Shown here piece by piece: positions 35,343-46,469 of a stretch of DNA of 64,000 nucleotides. The position numbers and the translations under genes were made by a program. The notes beneath the pieces were generated by a model. The model was given only the letters and a program-made list of their open reading frames with translations, did not search any database and was not told the DNA's origin. Every line of letters begins with the position of its first letter. The stretch's first letter is position 1. This stretch comes from Oculatella sp. LEGE 06141 (lineage in GTDB: Bacteria; Cyanobacteriota; Cyanobacteriia; Elainellales; Elainellaceae), in NCBI RefSeq assembly GCF_015207605.1, contig NZ_JADEWO010000004.1, positions 186,001 to 250,000 on the forward strand, written 5' to 3'.

Positions 35343-37601
35343 ATGACAACTACCCCACGGGAGCGGGAGGCCAAAGTTAAAGTGGTGGTCGATAACGATC
35401 CGGTTCCTACTTCATTTGAGAAATGGGCTCAACCTGGTCACTTCGATCGCACTCTAGCTAGAGGTCCCAAAACCACAACCTGGATTTGGAATCTTCACGC
35501 CGACTCGCATGATTTTGATAGTCATACCAGCGACTTAGAAGATATATCCCGTAAGATCTTCAGCGCTCACTTTGGTCACTTAGCCGTCATCTTTGTCTGG
35601 CTAAGCGGCATGTACTTCCACGGCGCTCGTTTTTCAAACTATGAAGCTTGGCTGGCAGACCCTTTAAGCATCAAACCTAGTGCTCAGGTGGTCTGGCCAA
35701 TTGTTGGTCAAGAAATTTTGAATGCAGATGTAGGCGGTGGCTTCCAGGGAATCCAGATCACCTCTGGATTCTTTCAAATCTGGCGAGCCTCTGGCATCAC
35801 CAATGAATTCCAGCTTTATTGCACTGCAATCGGCGGTCTGGTGATGGCAGCTTTGATGCTGTTTGCTGGTTGGTTCCATTATCACAAGCGGGCTCCCAAA
35901 CTGGAGTGGTTCCAGAATGTGGAGTCAATGCTGAATCACCACCTGGCTGGCTTGTTGGGTCTGGGTTGCCTGTCTTGGGCAGGTCACCAGATCCATGTGT
36001 CATTGCCCATTAACAAGCTCTTAGATGCCGGGGTTGCTCCTCAAGACATTCCCCTCCCCCACGAGTTCATCTTGAACTCTGGTTTGATGGCAGAGCTTTA
36101 TCCGAGCTTTGCTAAGGGTCTCACTCCTTTCTTCACCCTTAACTGGGGTGAATATGCTGACTTCCTTACCTTTAAGGGTGGCTTGAACCCGGTAACGGGT
36201 GGCCTATGGCTAACAGATACTGCCCACCACCATTTGGCACTGGCTGTTTTGTTCATCATTGCCGGCCATATGTATCGCACCAACTGGGGTATCGGCCACA
36301 GCATTAAAGAGATCCTAGAAGCGCATAAAGGTCCTTTCACTGGCGAAGGACACAAAGGTCTCTACGAGAACCTGACCACCTCCTGGCACGCTCAGCTAGC
36401 CATTAACCTGGCGATGCTAGGCTCTGTCACGATCATCGTGGCGCAGCACATGTATGCGATGCCACCGTATCCATACCTGGCAACGGACTATCCCACGCAA
36501 CTGTCTATCTTTACGCATCACATGTGGATTGGTGGATTCTTGATTGTGGGTGCCGGTGCTCACGCTGCTATCTTCATGGTTCGGGATTACGACCCCGAGG
36601 TGAACCAGAACAACTTGCTAGACCGTGTGCTTCGTCATCGGGATGCGATTATTTCCCATCTCAACTGGGTTTGTATTTTCCTTGGCTTCCACAGCTTTGG
36701 ACTGTACGTTCACAACGACACCATGCGGGCGTTGGGTCGTCCTCAGGACATGTTCTCTGATACGGCGATTCAGCTTCAGCCTGTTTTTGCTCAGTGGATT
36801 CAAAACATCCACACGCTGGCTCCCGGTGCCACGGCTCCTAATGCGTTAGCTCCAGCGAGCTATGCGTTTGGCGGCGGTATCGCGGCAGTGGGCGGCAAGG
36901 TTGCCATGATGCCGATCGCCCTTGGTACGGCAGACTTCATGGTGCACCACATTCACGCCTTCACGATCCACGTCACTGTGCTGATTCTGTTGAAGGGCGT
37001 GCTGTTTGCCCGTAGTTCTCGCCTGATTCCAGACAAAGCCAATCTTGGTTTCCGTTTCCCTTGCGACGGTCCAGGTCGTGGCGGCACCTGCCAGGTTTCT
37101 GGTTGGGATCACGTTTTCCTCGGTCTGTTCTGGATGTACAACTCCCTATCGATCGCCATTTTCCACTTCAGTTGGAAGATGCAGTCGGATGTGTGGGGTA
37201 CCGTCTCTCCAGATGGCTCTGTCTCTCATATCACCGGCGGAAACTGGGCAGCTAGCGCAATTACCATCAACGGTTGGTTGCGTGACTTCCTGTGGGCACA
37301 AGCAACTCAGGTGATTGGTTCCTACGGTTCAGCATTGTCAGCTTATGGTCTGCTGTTCCTGGGTGCTCACTTCGTCTGGGCGTTCAGCTTGATGTTCCTG
37401 TTTAGTGGTCGTGGCTACTGGCAAGAATTGATTGAGTCTATTGTTTGGGCTCACAATAAACTGAAAGTCGCTCCGGCAATTCAGCCTCGCGCTCTGAGTA
37501 TCATTCAGGGGCGGGCAGTTGGGGTAGCTCACTACCTCCTGGGTGGAATCGTCACAACGTGGGCGTTCTTCCTGGCTCGGATCATTGCAGTAAGTGGATG
37601 A
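35343..37601 (+). CDS. psaA: Photosystem I P700 chlorophyll a apoprotein A1
   Basis: 752-residue thylakoid membrane protein; with PsaB it forms the heterodimer core of photosystem I, binding P700, most antenna chlorophylls and, through [12 protein letters not shown], half of the Fx [4Fe-4S] cluster. Eleven membrane helices are expected; many His chlorophyll ligands are visible ([39 protein letters not shown]). The start is the ATG at 35343 ([14 protein letters not shown]), following GAGAGGAGAG; a GTG 45 bp upstream adds residues not found in the family. psaB follows 20 bp downstream in the same operon. Confidence 0.98.
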   Translation: MTTTPREREAKVKVVVDNDPVPTSFEKWAQPGHFDRTLARGPKTTTWIWNLHADSHDFDSHTSDLEDISRKIFSAHFGHLAVIFVWLSGMYFHGARFSNYEAWLADPLSIKPSAQVVWPIVGQEILNADVGGGFQGIQITSGFFQIWRASGITNEFQLYCTAIGGLVMAALMLFAGWFHYHKRAPKLEWFQNVESMLNHHLAGLLGLGCLSWAGHQIHVSLPINKLLDAGVAPQDIPLPHEFILNSGLMAELYPSFAKGLTPFFTLNWGEYADFLTFKGGLNPVTGGLWLTDTAHHHLALAVLFIIAGHMYRTNWGIGHSIKEILEAHKGPFTGEGHKGLYENLTTSWHAQLAINLAMLGSVTIIVAQHMYAMPPYPYLATDYPTQLSIFTHHMWIGGFLIVGAGAHAAIFMVRDYDPEVNQNNLLDRVLRHRDAIISHLNWVCIFLGFHSFGLYVHNDTMRALGRPQDMFSDTAIQLQPVFAQWIQNIHTLAPGATAPNALAPASYAFGGGIAAVGGKVAMMPIALGTADFMVHHIHAFTIHVTVLILLKGVLFARSSRLIPDKANLGFRFPCDGPGRGGTCQVSGWDHVFLGLFWMYNSLSIAIFHFSWKMQSDVWGTVSPDGSVSHITGGNWAASAITINGWLRDFLWAQATQVIGSYGSALSAYGLLFLGAHFVWAFSLMFLFSGRGYWQELIESIVWAHNKLKVAPAIQPRALSIIQGRAVGVAHYLLGGIVTTWAFFLARIIAVSG

Positions 37602-37621
37602 GCACGAGGTCTCGGTAACCT

Positions 37622-39847
37622 ATGGCAACTAAATTCCCGAAATTTAGCCAGGACTTGGCTCAAGATCCGACCACTCGTCGGATCTGGTACGGGATTGCCA
37701 CAGCCCATGATTTTGAAAGCCATGACGGCATGACGGAGGAGAATCTTTATCAAAAGATCTTCGCTTCTCACTTCGGCCACCTGGCAATCATCTTCCTCTG
37801 GACATCTGGCAGTCTCTTCCACGTCGCTTGGCAAGGCAACTTTGAACAGTGGAGTAAAGATCCACTCAACGTCCGTCCCATCGCCCACGCGATTTGGGAT
37901 CCCCACTTCGGTCAACCCGCTGTGGATGCGTTTTCGCAAGCTGGTGCTTCTAGCCCAGTCAACATCGCTTACTCTGGTGTCTACCACTGGTGGTACACCA
38001 TCGGGATGCGAACCAATGGTGAGCTTTACATGGGAGCAGTCTTCCTGCTGCTGTTGTCAGCGATCTTCCTGTTCGCTGGTTGGCTGCACCTGCAACCCAA
38101 GTTCCGCCCATCTCTGTCCTGGTTTAAGAATGCAGAGTCTCGCCTCAACCACCACCTGGCTGGTCTGTTTGGTGTTAGCTCTCTTGCCTGGGCAGGTCAC
38201 CTGATCCACGTTGCGATTCCTGAATCGCGTGGACAGCATGTGGGTTGGAACAACTTCCTATCGACCCCACCCCATCCCGCTGGCTTGAAGCCTTTCTTCA
38301 CAGGCAATTGGGGTGCCTATGCTCAAAATCCTGACACCTTGGATCACGTGTTCAACACGTCTCAGGGTGCTGGAACGGCTATCTTGACCTTCCTGGGTGG
38401 TTTCCATCCGCAGACTCAGTCTTTGTGGCTGACGGATATGGCGCACCACCACCTGGCGATCGCTGTCATCTTCATCATTGCGGGTCACATGTACCGCACG
38501 AACTTTGGCATCGGTCACAACATCAAAGAGATGTTGAATGCCAAGAATTTCTTTGGCACCAAGACAGAAGGTCAGTTCAACCTGCCTCACCAGGGGCTGT
38601 ATGACACCTACAACAACTCTTTGCACTTCCAGTTGGCTTTCCACCTGGCAGCGTTAGGTGTTATCACCTCTCTGGTCGCGCAGCATATGTATGCGATGCC
38701 GCCTTATGCCTTCATAGGGCAGGACTTCACAACGCAAGCGGCTCTCTATACTCACCACCAGTACATTGCTGGATTCATCATGGTGGGTGCCTTTGCTCAC
38801 GGTGCGATCTTCCTGGTTCGGGACTACGACCCGATTCAGAATAAGGGCAACGTGCTCGATCGCGTCCTCCAGCATAAAGAGGCGATCATCTCGCACTTGA
38901 GCTGGGTGTCGTTGTTCCTGGGCTTCCATACGTTGGGTCTATACGTCCACAACGATGTGATGCAAGCGTTTGGTACTCCTGAGAAGCAAATTCTGATTGA
39001 GCCTGTGTTTGCACAGTTCATTCAAGCGTCTCACGGTAAAGTGCTGTACGGCTTCGATACGCTGTTGTCTAACTCTGACAGCCTTGCAACCACTGCATGG
39101 CCGAACCACGGTAACGTTTGGTTGCCGGGTTGGTTAGACGCAATTAATAGTGGAACGAACTCTTTGTTCTTGACCATTGGCCCTGGTGACTTCCTGGTTC
39201 ACCATGCGATCGCTCTCGGTCTGCACACCACCACTTTGATTCTGGTCAAGGGTGCGCTGGATGCTCGCGGATCGAAGCTCATGCCAGACAAGAAAGACTT
39301 CGGCTATGCCTTCCCTTGTGATGGCCCCGGTCGTGGCGGTACTTGCGATATCTCTGCTTGGGATTCGTTCTACCTGGCTATGTTCTGGATGCTAAATACC
39401 ATTGGTTGGGTCACCTTCTACTGGCATTGGAAACATCTTGGGGTTTGGCAGGGTAACGTTGCCCAGTTCAATGAAACGTCAGTGACGATCATGGGCTGGC
39501 TGCGTGATTACCTGTGGCTAAACTCGGCTCAGTTGATTAACGGGTATAACCCGTATGGCATGAATAACCTGGCGGTCTGGTCGTGGATGTTCTTGTTTGG
39601 GCACTTAGTCTGGGCAACGGGCTTCATGTTCTTGATCTCCTGGAGAGGGTACTGGCAAGAACTGATCGAGACGTTGGTTTGGGCACACGAGCGCACTCCT
39701 CTGGCGAACCTGGTTCGTTGGAAGGACAAGCCTGTGGCTATGTCCATCGTTCAAGGTCGTCTGGTTGGTTTAGCTCACTTTACGGTTGGCTATGTCTTAA
39801 CCTACGCTGCCTTCCTCATTGCCTCAACAGCGAGTCGATTTGGCTAG
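37622..39847 (+). CDS. psaB: Photosystem I P700 chlorophyll a apoprotein A2
   Basis: 741-residue partner of PsaA in the photosystem I reaction centre. The N-terminus [20 protein letters not shown] is diagnostic and the Fx loop [12 protein letters not shown] supplies the other two cluster cysteines. Further family blocks are [21 protein letters not shown] and [20 protein letters not shown]. It is 20 bp after psaA and followed by a strong terminator, so the two form a dicistronic operon. Sequence is of the standard type; I saw no sign of a far-red paralogue. Confidence 0.98.
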   Translation: MATKFPKFSQDLAQDPTTRRIWYGIATAHDFESHDGMTEENLYQKIFASHFGHLAIIFLWTSGSLFHVAWQGNFEQWSKDPLNVRPIAHAIWDPHFGQPAVDAFSQAGASSPVNIAYSGVYHWWYTIGMRTNGELYMGAVFLLLLSAIFLFAGWLHLQPKFRPSLSWFKNAESRLNHHLAGLFGVSSLAWAGHLIHVAIPESRGQHVGWNNFLSTPPHPAGLKPFFTGNWGAYAQNPDTLDHVFNTSQGAGTAILTFLGGFHPQTQSLWLTDMAHHHLAIAVIFIIAGHMYRTNFGIGHNIKEMLNAKNFFGTKTEGQFNLPHQGLYDTYNNSLHFQLAFHLAALGVITSLVAQHMYAMPPYAFIGQDFTTQAALYTHHQYIAGFIMVGAFAHGAIFLVRDYDPIQNKGNVLDRVLQHKEAIISHLSWVSLFLGFHTLGLYVHNDVMQAFGTPEKQILIEPVFAQFIQASHGKVLYGFDTLLSNSDSLATTAWPNHGNVWLPGWLDAINSGTNSLFLTIGPGDFLVHHAIALGLHTTTLILVKGALDARGSKLMPDKKDFGYAFPCDGPGRGGTCDISAWDSFYLAMFWMLNTIGWVTFYWHWKHLGVWQGNVAQFNETSVTIMGWLRDYLWLNSAQLINGYNPYGMNNLAVWSWMFLFGHLVWATGFMFLISWRGYWQELIETLVWAHERTPLANLVRWKDKPVAMSIVQGRLVGLAHFTVGYVLTYAAFLIASTASRFG

Positions 39848-39877
39848 CGCCTTTGATGAGCTGTAAGTAGATAAAAG

Positions 39878-39907
39878 AATCCCCTGCCTTCGGGCGGGGG
39901 ATTTTTG
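39878..39907 (+). terminator. Rho-independent terminator of psaAB
   Basis: AATCCCCTGCC / GGCGGGGGATT stem with a tight TTCG-type turn (CCTTCGGG), followed by TTTTT at 39902-39906. It lies 31 bp after the psaB stop and before the convergent DUF1822 gene. Confidence 0.9.
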
Positions 39908-39929
39908 TTGTGTTTGGGTTTTCACGGGG

Positions 39930-41081
39930 TTAAAATCGCAGTATTTCTTGGTCGTAGTGGTCGGGCGTTGGCTCAATTTCCCACACCAAGCCTTCGCCGG
40001 GCGCTAAGGAGACTTCAATGTAAAGCTGCTCTACTGGGGCGTTCGCTGTGTCTTCATTCCCAGCGAACGGCTGCAAGTCTTCTGTTAAAAGTCGCAGTAT
40101 GATGCCCGCCGGAATGGTGCCGCCGCTTTGCTGTAATTCAAACCGCCAAATGTTACTGGTGCGATCGACCGCTGATATCCGCAGTTCGTAGGAGTGGTTG
40201 GCGATCGTCAATTCTTTGGCTAGCACTGGCGTTGTTTCGGTTGCCTCCCCTCGAGCGACGGCCAAGCCCGGTTGAAACTCCAGGCGAGTCCACCCTGACT
40301 GCTGACTCAGATTGGAGATGCCAGCCTGAAGCCATTGCAGCGGACTTTGCTGTTCTGGCAAGCCTCGACGCTGATCGCTTAAGCGTTGCCGCCAGCCACC
40401 ATGAGCGATCAGCGATCGCCATTGCTCAACCGGAATTGCTAATCGGGGCACCAGAACAGACGGATCGCCGAGACGTTGCAACAAGGTTTGGGCTTGGGCT
40501 AACGGCAATGGTGATACGGCAGGAACACGGGCGCGAGTCGTTGCTTCGGGATGGAGTTGACGTGCCACCCAGAGCGCATTCAGATCCGCCGTCAGGTCAG
40601 ATTCATTGATGGGATAGGTGCGATCGCTCCAGTCCACTGGTCTTTGTTTTAACTGCCAATGGGTAGTAAAGCCATTGATTCTGACCCAGCGATCGTCTGG
40701 ATTGACCTGCACTGCTAGATAATAATCGGCGATCCAGTCGGGAATATCTACCCATTCTTGCGGCACCCGGATTTCGTCAACGTCAATTGCTTCAGTGGGG
40801 ATGAGAACCAGTCTGGTGCGGTTAACGGCGATCGCACTTCCGTTAACAAGTTCCCAGAAGCCAGGCAAGGCGGTAGCACTGGGTGCAGGTGTAGCTTGTC
40901 GTTCGTAAGCATCTTGTAGCCAGGGCAGAACGGTATCCAGGCAGAGCTGATTGAGATAGGCGTTCCATTGGCTGCTGGGTGTTGCAAACGACTGGCTTTG
41001 CTGCCAAGCCTGGGTCTGGAGGGCTGGCTCTATATCCAGGCAAACTTGAATTGGGTCAAACAAAGCTGAATTAAACGTCAT
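39930..41081 (-). CDS. DUF1822 family protein
   Basis: 383 residues matching the cyanobacterial DUF1822 family: an N-terminal helical part (NAYLNQLCLDTVLPWLQ), a central region with IPTEAIDVDEIRVPQEWVDIP and YYLAVQVNPDDRWVRINGF, and a beta-rich C-terminus (ELQQSGGTIPAGIILRLLTEDLQ). No signal peptide or membrane segment. Its ATG overlaps the stop of the upstream sigma-factor gene by four bases (ATGA), so the two are translationally coupled. That linkage suggests a role with the sigma factor, perhaps as its regulator, which is inference. Confidence 0.85.
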   Translation of the reverse strand: MTFNSALFDPIQVCLDIEPALQTQAWQQSQSFATPSSQWNAYLNQLCLDTVLPWLQDAYERQATPAPSATALPGFWELVNGSAIAVNRTRLVLIPTEAIDVDEIRVPQEWVDIPDWIADYYLAVQVNPDDRWVRINGFTTHWQLKQRPVDWSDRTYPINESDLTADLNALWVARQLHPEATTRARVPAVSPLPLAQAQTLLQRLGDPSVLVPRLAIPVEQWRSLIAHGGWRQRLSDQRRGLPEQQSPLQWLQAGISNLSQQSGWTRLEFQPGLAVARGEATETTPVLAKELTIANHSYELRISAVDRTSNIWRFELQQSGGTIPAGIILRLLTEDLQPFAGNEDTANAPVEQLYIEVSLAPGEGLVWEIEPTPDHYDQEILRF

Positions 41082-42316
41082 GATGGCGGCTCCATCTGGG
41101 GAATGTCTGGGGATTGCAGGTCAGGATGGCTGTAGTGGGTCTTGAGCCACTCTTCCAGGGCAGTGCTGGTATGTTTCAATAGGTCGGCTGTGGCCGTCCT
41201 ATGCAGTGTCTCTTCGCTCCACTTTGCTAAGGTCAACAGCAACGCTTCGCGGGCTTTTGTCAGTCGGCGTGAAACAGTGTATTGCTTGACCGCTAACCGT
41301 TCTGCCATTTGCTGCTGCGTTAATCCGTCCTGGTAGTAGAGCGCTAAAAGGGTTTGAGATTGCTCGTCCAACTGTTTCAGGGCGTTTATTAACACGGCAG
41401 TGAGTTGCGATCGCTGCGTTTGTCTTGTGCTGGCTTCTTCCTCTGCAATCATGTCTGCCAGCAGGGAGGTTTGCACGGTTTCGGGCAGGTTATCGAGAAA
41501 TTCGCCTGTTTCCTGACCTGGCCGGGGAGCATTGATCGAAACCTGGCTGGGATATAGATAAGCGCGAGCGGCCTTGGCACAGGCCAGCAGCCATTTGTCT
41601 AACGACTCAGGTTGGACGGCTGTGCCAGAAGACGATAATTGCGTGTACCGCTCGCTGTTATAGAGATGCGCGATCGCCTCCCAGGTCTGCCGATCGGGTT
41701 TTGAGAGTTGGCGTGTGCCGCTGGCTTGCATTGGAACGTACAGCGTTTTGAAACAGCTCCAGGCGAGGATGTAGCTGGCGATCGTCTCGGATGCCAGCCC
41801 CGCGCTAACCAACGATTCGGTTAACCGTTTTTGGCTGATTTTTCGTAACAAGGCCCAATCGGTGCAGATATCAATCTCCTGCCGTTGCCGCAGCAGTTCT
41901 CGAATCAGGCTGTTGAAAGTCGCGCTGGCGTAGTTTTTGAAGTTGAACCCTTGCTGCGAATCAAACCCTTTAAGAACTTTGTCAATTTGGGCGATCGCCA
42001 TTTGAAAGCAGTCGGCCAAACTGGATTGGTTGCTGGCAAACCCTGCTGCCGTTTTCTGAGCCGCCCAATAGCAGCTTTCCTGAACATAGGCCAGCAAATG
42101 TTCTTTCGCCAAATTGAGCAGGTTGTCTTGCGTCTGCCAGATTTTGTGCCAGTAGAGTGCCCAAAAGTTTTCCGAGACATTGGTTTGGGCGGTTTGCGCT
42201 AAGCATTGTTGCATACTGCGCCGCAGCTTTGGCTCGATCGCCCAACGGTCAAACCGATCGGCTTCCAGTTGCAAAAAGGTCGAGAAGATTTCGATCAAAT
42301 CCTGGCGAGGACGCAT
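41078..42316 (-). CDS. Sigma-70 family (group 3/ECF-like) sigma factor
   Basis: 412 residues. The C-terminal part has a sigma region 4 helix-turn-helix: ALKQLDEQSQTLLALYYQDG, then LTQQQMAERLAVKQYTVSRR. The region around residue 125-150 (SQQGFNFKNYASATFNSLIRE) resembles sigma region 2 in alternative factors. A long central insert (about 170-300) separates them. It directs RNA polymerase to a special promoter set; target unknown. The overall plan resembles the cyanobacterial group 3 factors such as SigJ, but this identity is not established. Translationally coupled to the DUF1822 gene. Confidence 0.82.
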   Translation of the reverse strand: MRPRQDLIEIFSTFLQLEADRFDRWAIEPKLRRSMQQCLAQTAQTNVSENFWALYWHKIWQTQDNLLNLAKEHLLAYVQESCYWAAQKTAAGFASNQSSLADCFQMAIAQIDKVLKGFDSQQGFNFKNYASATFNSLIRELLRQRQEIDICTDWALLRKISQKRLTESLVSAGLASETIASYILAWSCFKTLYVPMQASGTRQLSKPDRQTWEAIAHLYNSERYTQLSSSGTAVQPESLDKWLLACAKAARAYLYPSQVSINAPRPGQETGEFLDNLPETVQTSLLADMIAEEEASTRQTQRSQLTAVLINALKQLDEQSQTLLALYYQDGLTQQQMAERLAVKQYTVSRRLTKAREALLLTLAKWSEETLHRTATADLLKHTSTALEEWLKTHYSHPDLQSPDIPQMEPPS

Positions 42317-42481
42317 AGGAGGAAGACAGAGAAGAGAGCAACAAGGGATTGATGATAGACTTCACTCAACTCTACTACTGATCAGCAGGGTGTTTTAAGG
42401 CTTACGAGAGGCGCGCTGTCGAGTGCATGATGCCACGCTAAAGTTGCGCTCGGTGACAGAGCTGGATTCGGCCACTAGAGA

Positions 42482-42543
42482 CAGCTGAACCGTTTCACAT
42501 GAAGCGTAGTAGACCGTTCGCAGATGCTGAAACGGTTCGGCTG
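42482..42543 (-). other. Long stem-loop downstream of mnmG
   Basis: CAGCTGAACCGTTTCA (42482-42497) and TGAAACGGTTCGGCTG (42528-42543) are 16-bp arms with a single G-T type mismatch and a 30-nt loop. It lies about 40 bp past the minus-strand mnmG stop. No T-run follows on the minus strand, so it may be a 3'-end stabiliser, a protein site or a remnant repeat. Confidence 0.5.
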
Positions 42544-42583
42544 GGAACGCCAAACCGTTGGACTGAAATAGGGATATATAAAG

Positions 42584-44494
42584 TTAAGGAGTGACAGCCT
42601 GAATCCCTTTGCGAGCCTGAATTTCCAGGTACACCAACAACGCGTTGACATCGGCTGGATTAACGCCCCCCATCCGAGCCGCTTGGCCTATCGTTAGTGG
42701 CCTCATCTTTGCCAGCTTCTCACGCGACTCTTTAGATAGCGTGTCGATCGCCGCATAGTCTAAATCGGCGGGTAAGGGACGATTAGCCTGACGCGTAATT
42801 TGGTCAATTTGCGATTGCTGACGCTGGATGTAACCCGAATACTTGATGTCAATTTCTGCCCCTTCATGTTCAGCTTGAGTCAGGCTGGGATTGCTTAACC
42901 CATAGCGATCGAGATCACCATAATGAAATCCTGGTCGGCGCAGCAAATCGGCTAGGGTAATGGAGCCTTTGATCGCTTGCTGGGTATCGCTAAAAATTTG
43001 TCGGCCTAAGTCATCGTGCTCTTTGACGCGGGTTTCGTACAGCCGCTCTTTCTCGGCAGCAATGTTTTCTTGCTTCTGGGTGAACAGGCTCCAGCGACGG
43101 TCATCAATTAGCCCCACCTCCCGCCCCAGTGGGGTGAGCCGCTGATCGGCATTGTCCGATCGCAACAGCAACCGATATTCTGAGCGAGAGGTTAACACCC
43201 GATAGGGTTCCCGTAAATCTTTAGTACACAGGTCATCAATCAGTGTGCCAATGTAGCTGTGCTCACGCGGAAACACAATCATCTCTTGCCCCCGCACCAG
43301 CCGAGCGGCGTTGATACCCGCAACGATTCCCTGCGCGGCGGCTTCTTCGTACCCCGTGGTGCCGTTGATTTGCCCTGCACAAAATAGACCGTCTACTTTT
43401 TTGGTCATTAAGGTGGGATAGCACTGAGTTGCGGGCAGATAGTCATACTCCACCGCATAGGCCGGACGCAGCATGGTGCAATTTTCCATGCCGGGAAGCG
43501 ATCGCAACATCTGCACCTGCAAATTTTCGGGCAACCCGGTTGAAAAGCCCTGGATGTAAAGCTCTGGAATGTCTCGCCCTTCGGGTTCAATAAAAATTTG
43601 GTGCGAGTCTTTATCGGCAAAACGCACAATTTTGTCTTCAATGCTGGGGCAATAGCGCGGCCCCTTGGCATCGACCCAGCCGCCATACACCGGAGACAAA
43701 TGCAAGTTGTCTCGAATCAGCTTGTGGGTTTCGGGGGTGGTACGGGTCAGGTAGCACGGTAATTGCTCGCGCTCAACCCAAACCTCTGGATCGAAGCTGA
43801 ACCAGCGCACCTCTGTGTCTCCGGGCTGCGGCTCTAGCTGAGTATAATCGAGCGATCGCTTATCGACTCGTGCCGGAGTTCCCGTTTTCAACCGTCCGGT
43901 TTCAAACCCTAATCGATTCAGCGTTTCGGTTAAGCCAACGGCGGCAAATTCCCCTGCCCGTCCGGCTGGCATCGACTTGTTGCCAACCCAAATAATGCCG
44001 CCCAAAAACGTTCCAGTGGTCAGAATGACCGCCTTGCATTGAAACGCAACACCAAAGTAAGTTTGAACGCCAATAATTTCGTCGTGATTGCCAAGAACCA
44101 GATCCGTTACCATGCCTTCGCGCACCATCAGGTTGTCCTGATCTTCGACAATGCCCCGCATGATTCTGGAATATTCTCGCTTATCGGTTTGGGCACGCAG
44201 CGCCCACACGGCTGGCCCTCGCGATGAATTTAGCACTCGTTTTTGCAAATAGGCGCGATCGGCCATTTTGCCAATTTCGCCGCCCAATGCGTCTACCTCA
44301 TGGGTCAACTGCGACTTGGCTGGCCCACCCACCGCCGGATTACAAGGTTGCCACGCAATCCGATCCATATTGAGAGTCAACATCAGTGTGCGACAGCCCA
44401 ACCGCGCCGCTGCCAGAGCTGCCTCGCACCCAGAGTGTCCGGCTCCCACCACGATAATGTCGAAATAGTCCTGAAATTCCACGGACGGGTCCAT
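42584..44494 (-). CDS. mnmG: tRNA uridine-5-carboxymethylaminomethyl synthase MnmG
   Basis: 636-residue FAD-dependent enzyme that, with MnmE, installs (carboxymethyl)aminomethyl groups at the wobble uridine (U34) of tRNAs. The N-terminus [21 protein letters not shown] is the FAD-binding motif, followed by [41 protein letters not shown] and [16 protein letters not shown]. These blocks and the length match GidA/MnmG. The C-terminal helical part ([23 protein letters not shown]) contacts MnmE and tRNA. Start at the ATG; monocistronic by position. Confidence 0.97.
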   Translation of the reverse strand: MDPSVEFQDYFDIIVVGAGHSGCEAALAAARLGCRTLMLTLNMDRIAWQPCNPAVGGPAKSQLTHEVDALGGEIGKMADRAYLQKRVLNSSRGPAVWALRAQTDKREYSRIMRGIVEDQDNLMVREGMVTDLVLGNHDEIIGVQTYFGVAFQCKAVILTTGTFLGGIIWVGNKSMPAGRAGEFAAVGLTETLNRLGFETGRLKTGTPARVDKRSLDYTQLEPQPGDTEVRWFSFDPEVWVEREQLPCYLTRTTPETHKLIRDNLHLSPVYGGWVDAKGPRYCPSIEDKIVRFADKDSHQIFIEPEGRDIPELYIQGFSTGLPENLQVQMLRSLPGMENCTMLRPAYAVEYDYLPATQCYPTLMTKKVDGLFCAGQINGTTGYEEAAAQGIVAGINAARLVRGQEMIVFPREHSYIGTLIDDLCTKDLREPYRVLTSRSEYRLLLRSDNADQRLTPLGREVGLIDDRRWSLFTQKQENIAAEKERLYETRVKEHDDLGRQIFSDTQQAIKGSITLADLLRRPGFHYGDLDRYGLSNPSLTQAEHEGAEIDIKYSGYIQRQQSQIDQITRQANRPLPADLDYAAIDTLSKESREKLAKMRPLTIGQAARMGGVNPADVNALLVYLEIQARKGIQAVTP

Positions 44495-44664
44495 AGCAGA
44501 CTTCTAGTTTCCTTGTGCCAAAATCATACCGATTTACGGTCAATCTTAACGGATATCAGGCTTTGCTGGCGCGACTTCAATGGTGATGGTGGTTCGTTGC
44601 AGCGGCAGGGAATTCTACTGTATAACCATTAAACGCTCTGGCTGGACGCACTTCCTGAATCGAT

Positions 44665-45504
44665 ATGATGAGTCGTTACCACCACGTTTGCTTTTGCACC
44701 CTGGCATTAGGAAAGAAATATCGTTCTCTTGCCTTGCTGTTGGCTGGTGATTTAGAAACATATTCTCCTGGCAAGGCTCTGGTGGTTTTAACGGATGACC
44801 CGTCACACTTTCAACCTTGCTCTAATGTTTTAGCGTTTAAACATAGCCAGCAAGGTGTGACGTGCTATCACGATAAACGGTTTGTCATTCAAACAGCACT
44901 GTCCCACTTTGAAGCCTGTATCTTCATTGATGCTGATATGAGAGTTGTGGGTGAAGTTCCTCACGATTTGACCTGGCTTCCCGGCATTACGGCTCGAAGT
45001 GGTTGTTCTACCCTTAAACACAATCAAAATCGAAAAGCACGTTCCATTGTTGAGAAAGTGGCTCACAAGTGGAATCTCAATCTGGAAACTGTTCTGTACG
45101 TTAATGAGTTTCTCTTTGTAGTATCAAAGGATGCTGGTAAAGAAGCCGATTTTTTGCAGGCATGGGACTGGCTTGCACCCTATTTTGAACTAAATGGCAT
45201 CTATTCAGGAGAAGGGAGCGCCATCGGCCTTGCTGCTGCAAAAGCGGGGTTAGATATCAGGTTGGATACGGTCGATCGCTTCCCCTTTTTCAAAGACAGG
45301 ATCGAAAAAATCAGAATCAGTAAAGGTGATGCCGATCCGCACACAAACCAGCGCTATTTTGATGAGCAAAGACGATACGAATTTCCCCAATTGTCGCTTT
45401 CAGAAAAGCTAGTGGCTAAGGTTTCTAAACCCGTCAAACGGTTTTGTCGCTTGATTCAGCTACGAATTGATACCTTAAAACACTTCAGTTTTTACTATAA
45501 ATAG
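44665..45504 (+). CDS. Putative GT-A-type glycosyltransferase
   Basis: 279 residues. The N-terminal half looks like a nucleotide-sugar-binding GT-A fold: HHVCFCTLALGKKYRSLA, ALVVLTDDPSHF and FEACIFIDADMRVVGEV, where DAD would be the metal-binding DxD motif. Later VNEFLFVVSKDAGKE and SGEGSAIGLAAAKAG resemble the acceptor side of GT8-like enzymes. Assignment is by pattern, not a clear family match. Codon use is more AT-rich than in its neighbours, suggesting possible acquisition from elsewhere. No sugar genes adjoin it. Confidence 0.6.
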   Translation: MMSRYHHVCFCTLALGKKYRSLALLLAGDLETYSPGKALVVLTDDPSHFQPCSNVLAFKHSQQGVTCYHDKRFVIQTALSHFEACIFIDADMRVVGEVPHDLTWLPGITARSGCSTLKHNQNRKARSIVEKVAHKWNLNLETVLYVNEFLFVVSKDAGKEADFLQAWDWLAPYFELNGIYSGEGSAIGLAAAKAGLDIRLDTVDRFPFFKDRIEKIRISKGDADPHTNQRYFDEQRRYEFPQLSLSEKLVAKVSKPVKRFCRLIQLRIDTLKHFSFYYK

Positions 45505-45563
45505 TGACGGAGAGTAGTGACTGAAACGCTGAGAAACGGTTGAACCATCCTCTCAACGATCGC

Positions 45564-46469
45564 CTACTGCTTTTTGCCAAACAACCCAAACAACCCGCCT
45601 TTGCGCTCAGTGGGCTGCTTGTTGACGGGTTCTTCTTGCGTCACTCCTAACCGTTTGGCATATTCTAACGCCAACGCATCGTTGGGGTTGAATTTGAGCG
45701 CTTGTCGAAAATGAACCTTTGCCATACCGGGCAGGTTTTGCATCAAATAGGCTTTTGCCAGTAATGAATGGTAGTCACTCCGGTTTGACTCAATGCGAAT
45801 GGCATCTCGTAACTCTTGTACTGCCATCGGCCAATTTGCCTTTTTCATGTATTCTTGCGCTCGTTCGTAATGGCGCTGAGCGTAATCGGTGGTGTATCGT
45901 GCTGCCTCTGCTGGCACTGGCGTATATTGAACGGGTTTCGCTTCAGCCGCAGAAACAAGACCTGTTCGCTTTTCTCGAATCGGCGTTTCGTTGAGCTTAA
46001 GCCGCAAGTAAACTAAGTTGAGTTCTCCCAGTTGGTGGGTAATCTGCTCAAACTGCTCTAGAGACTGATATTGCGGTTCGGCTAATTCGGCGATCGCCTG
46101 CTCGTACACAATATCTGCCGCCGCAACCGGAGTCGTTAGAAGGCGACGTGCCCCATCGCTTTGCAACCCCAGCGAATCTTCCTGGTTTAAGCGGCGCACC
46201 CGAAACCGCAACATTGCCAACACTTCTGCTCGGCTGCTGTCTTGCTTCAGTTGTTGATATGCCGGATTGACCAAATGCGCCAGCAGGCTGTTTGCTAATT
46301 CACGGGTGTTGGTATCGGTAGTGATGTAAGCGTCAGGGTGCAGCGTTTTGGCAACGGCATGGTAACGCTTCAAGATTCGGCGATCGTCCGCAGTCACAGA
46401 TAAGCCCAAGACAGCATACGGATCTGAAAACTGCTTCAGCCAGTCTGTAGAAAAAAGAGTCTGTAACAT
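45564..46469 (-). CDS. J-domain / TPR protein
   Basis: 301 residues from the ATG at 46469. The N-terminal region (DPYAVLGLSVTADDRRILKRYHAVAKTLHPDAYI, in two parts) is a DnaJ J-domain with the HPD tripeptide needed to stimulate DnaK ATPase. The C-terminal half has TPR motifs (ERAQEYMKKANWPMAVQELRD, then LLAKAYLMQNLPGMAKVHFRQ) and a GGLFGLFGKK tail. It is therefore a DnaK co-chaperone with a peptide-binding scaffold. An in-frame upstream extension of 28 residues has no family support. Client unknown. Confidence 0.84.
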   Translation of the reverse strand: MLQTLFSTDWLKQFSDPYAVLGLSVTADDRRILKRYHAVAKTLHPDAYITTDTNTRELANSLLAHLVNPAYQQLKQDSSRAEVLAMLRFRVRRLNQEDSLGLQSDGARRLLTTPVAAADIVYEQAIAELAEPQYQSLEQFEQITHQLGELNLVYLRLKLNETPIREKRTGLVSAAEAKPVQYTPVPAEAARYTTDYAQRHYERAQEYMKKANWPMAVQELRDAIRIESNRSDYHSLLAKAYLMQNLPGMAKVHFRQALKFNPNDALALEYAKRLGVTQEEPVNKQPTERKGGLFGLFGKKQ

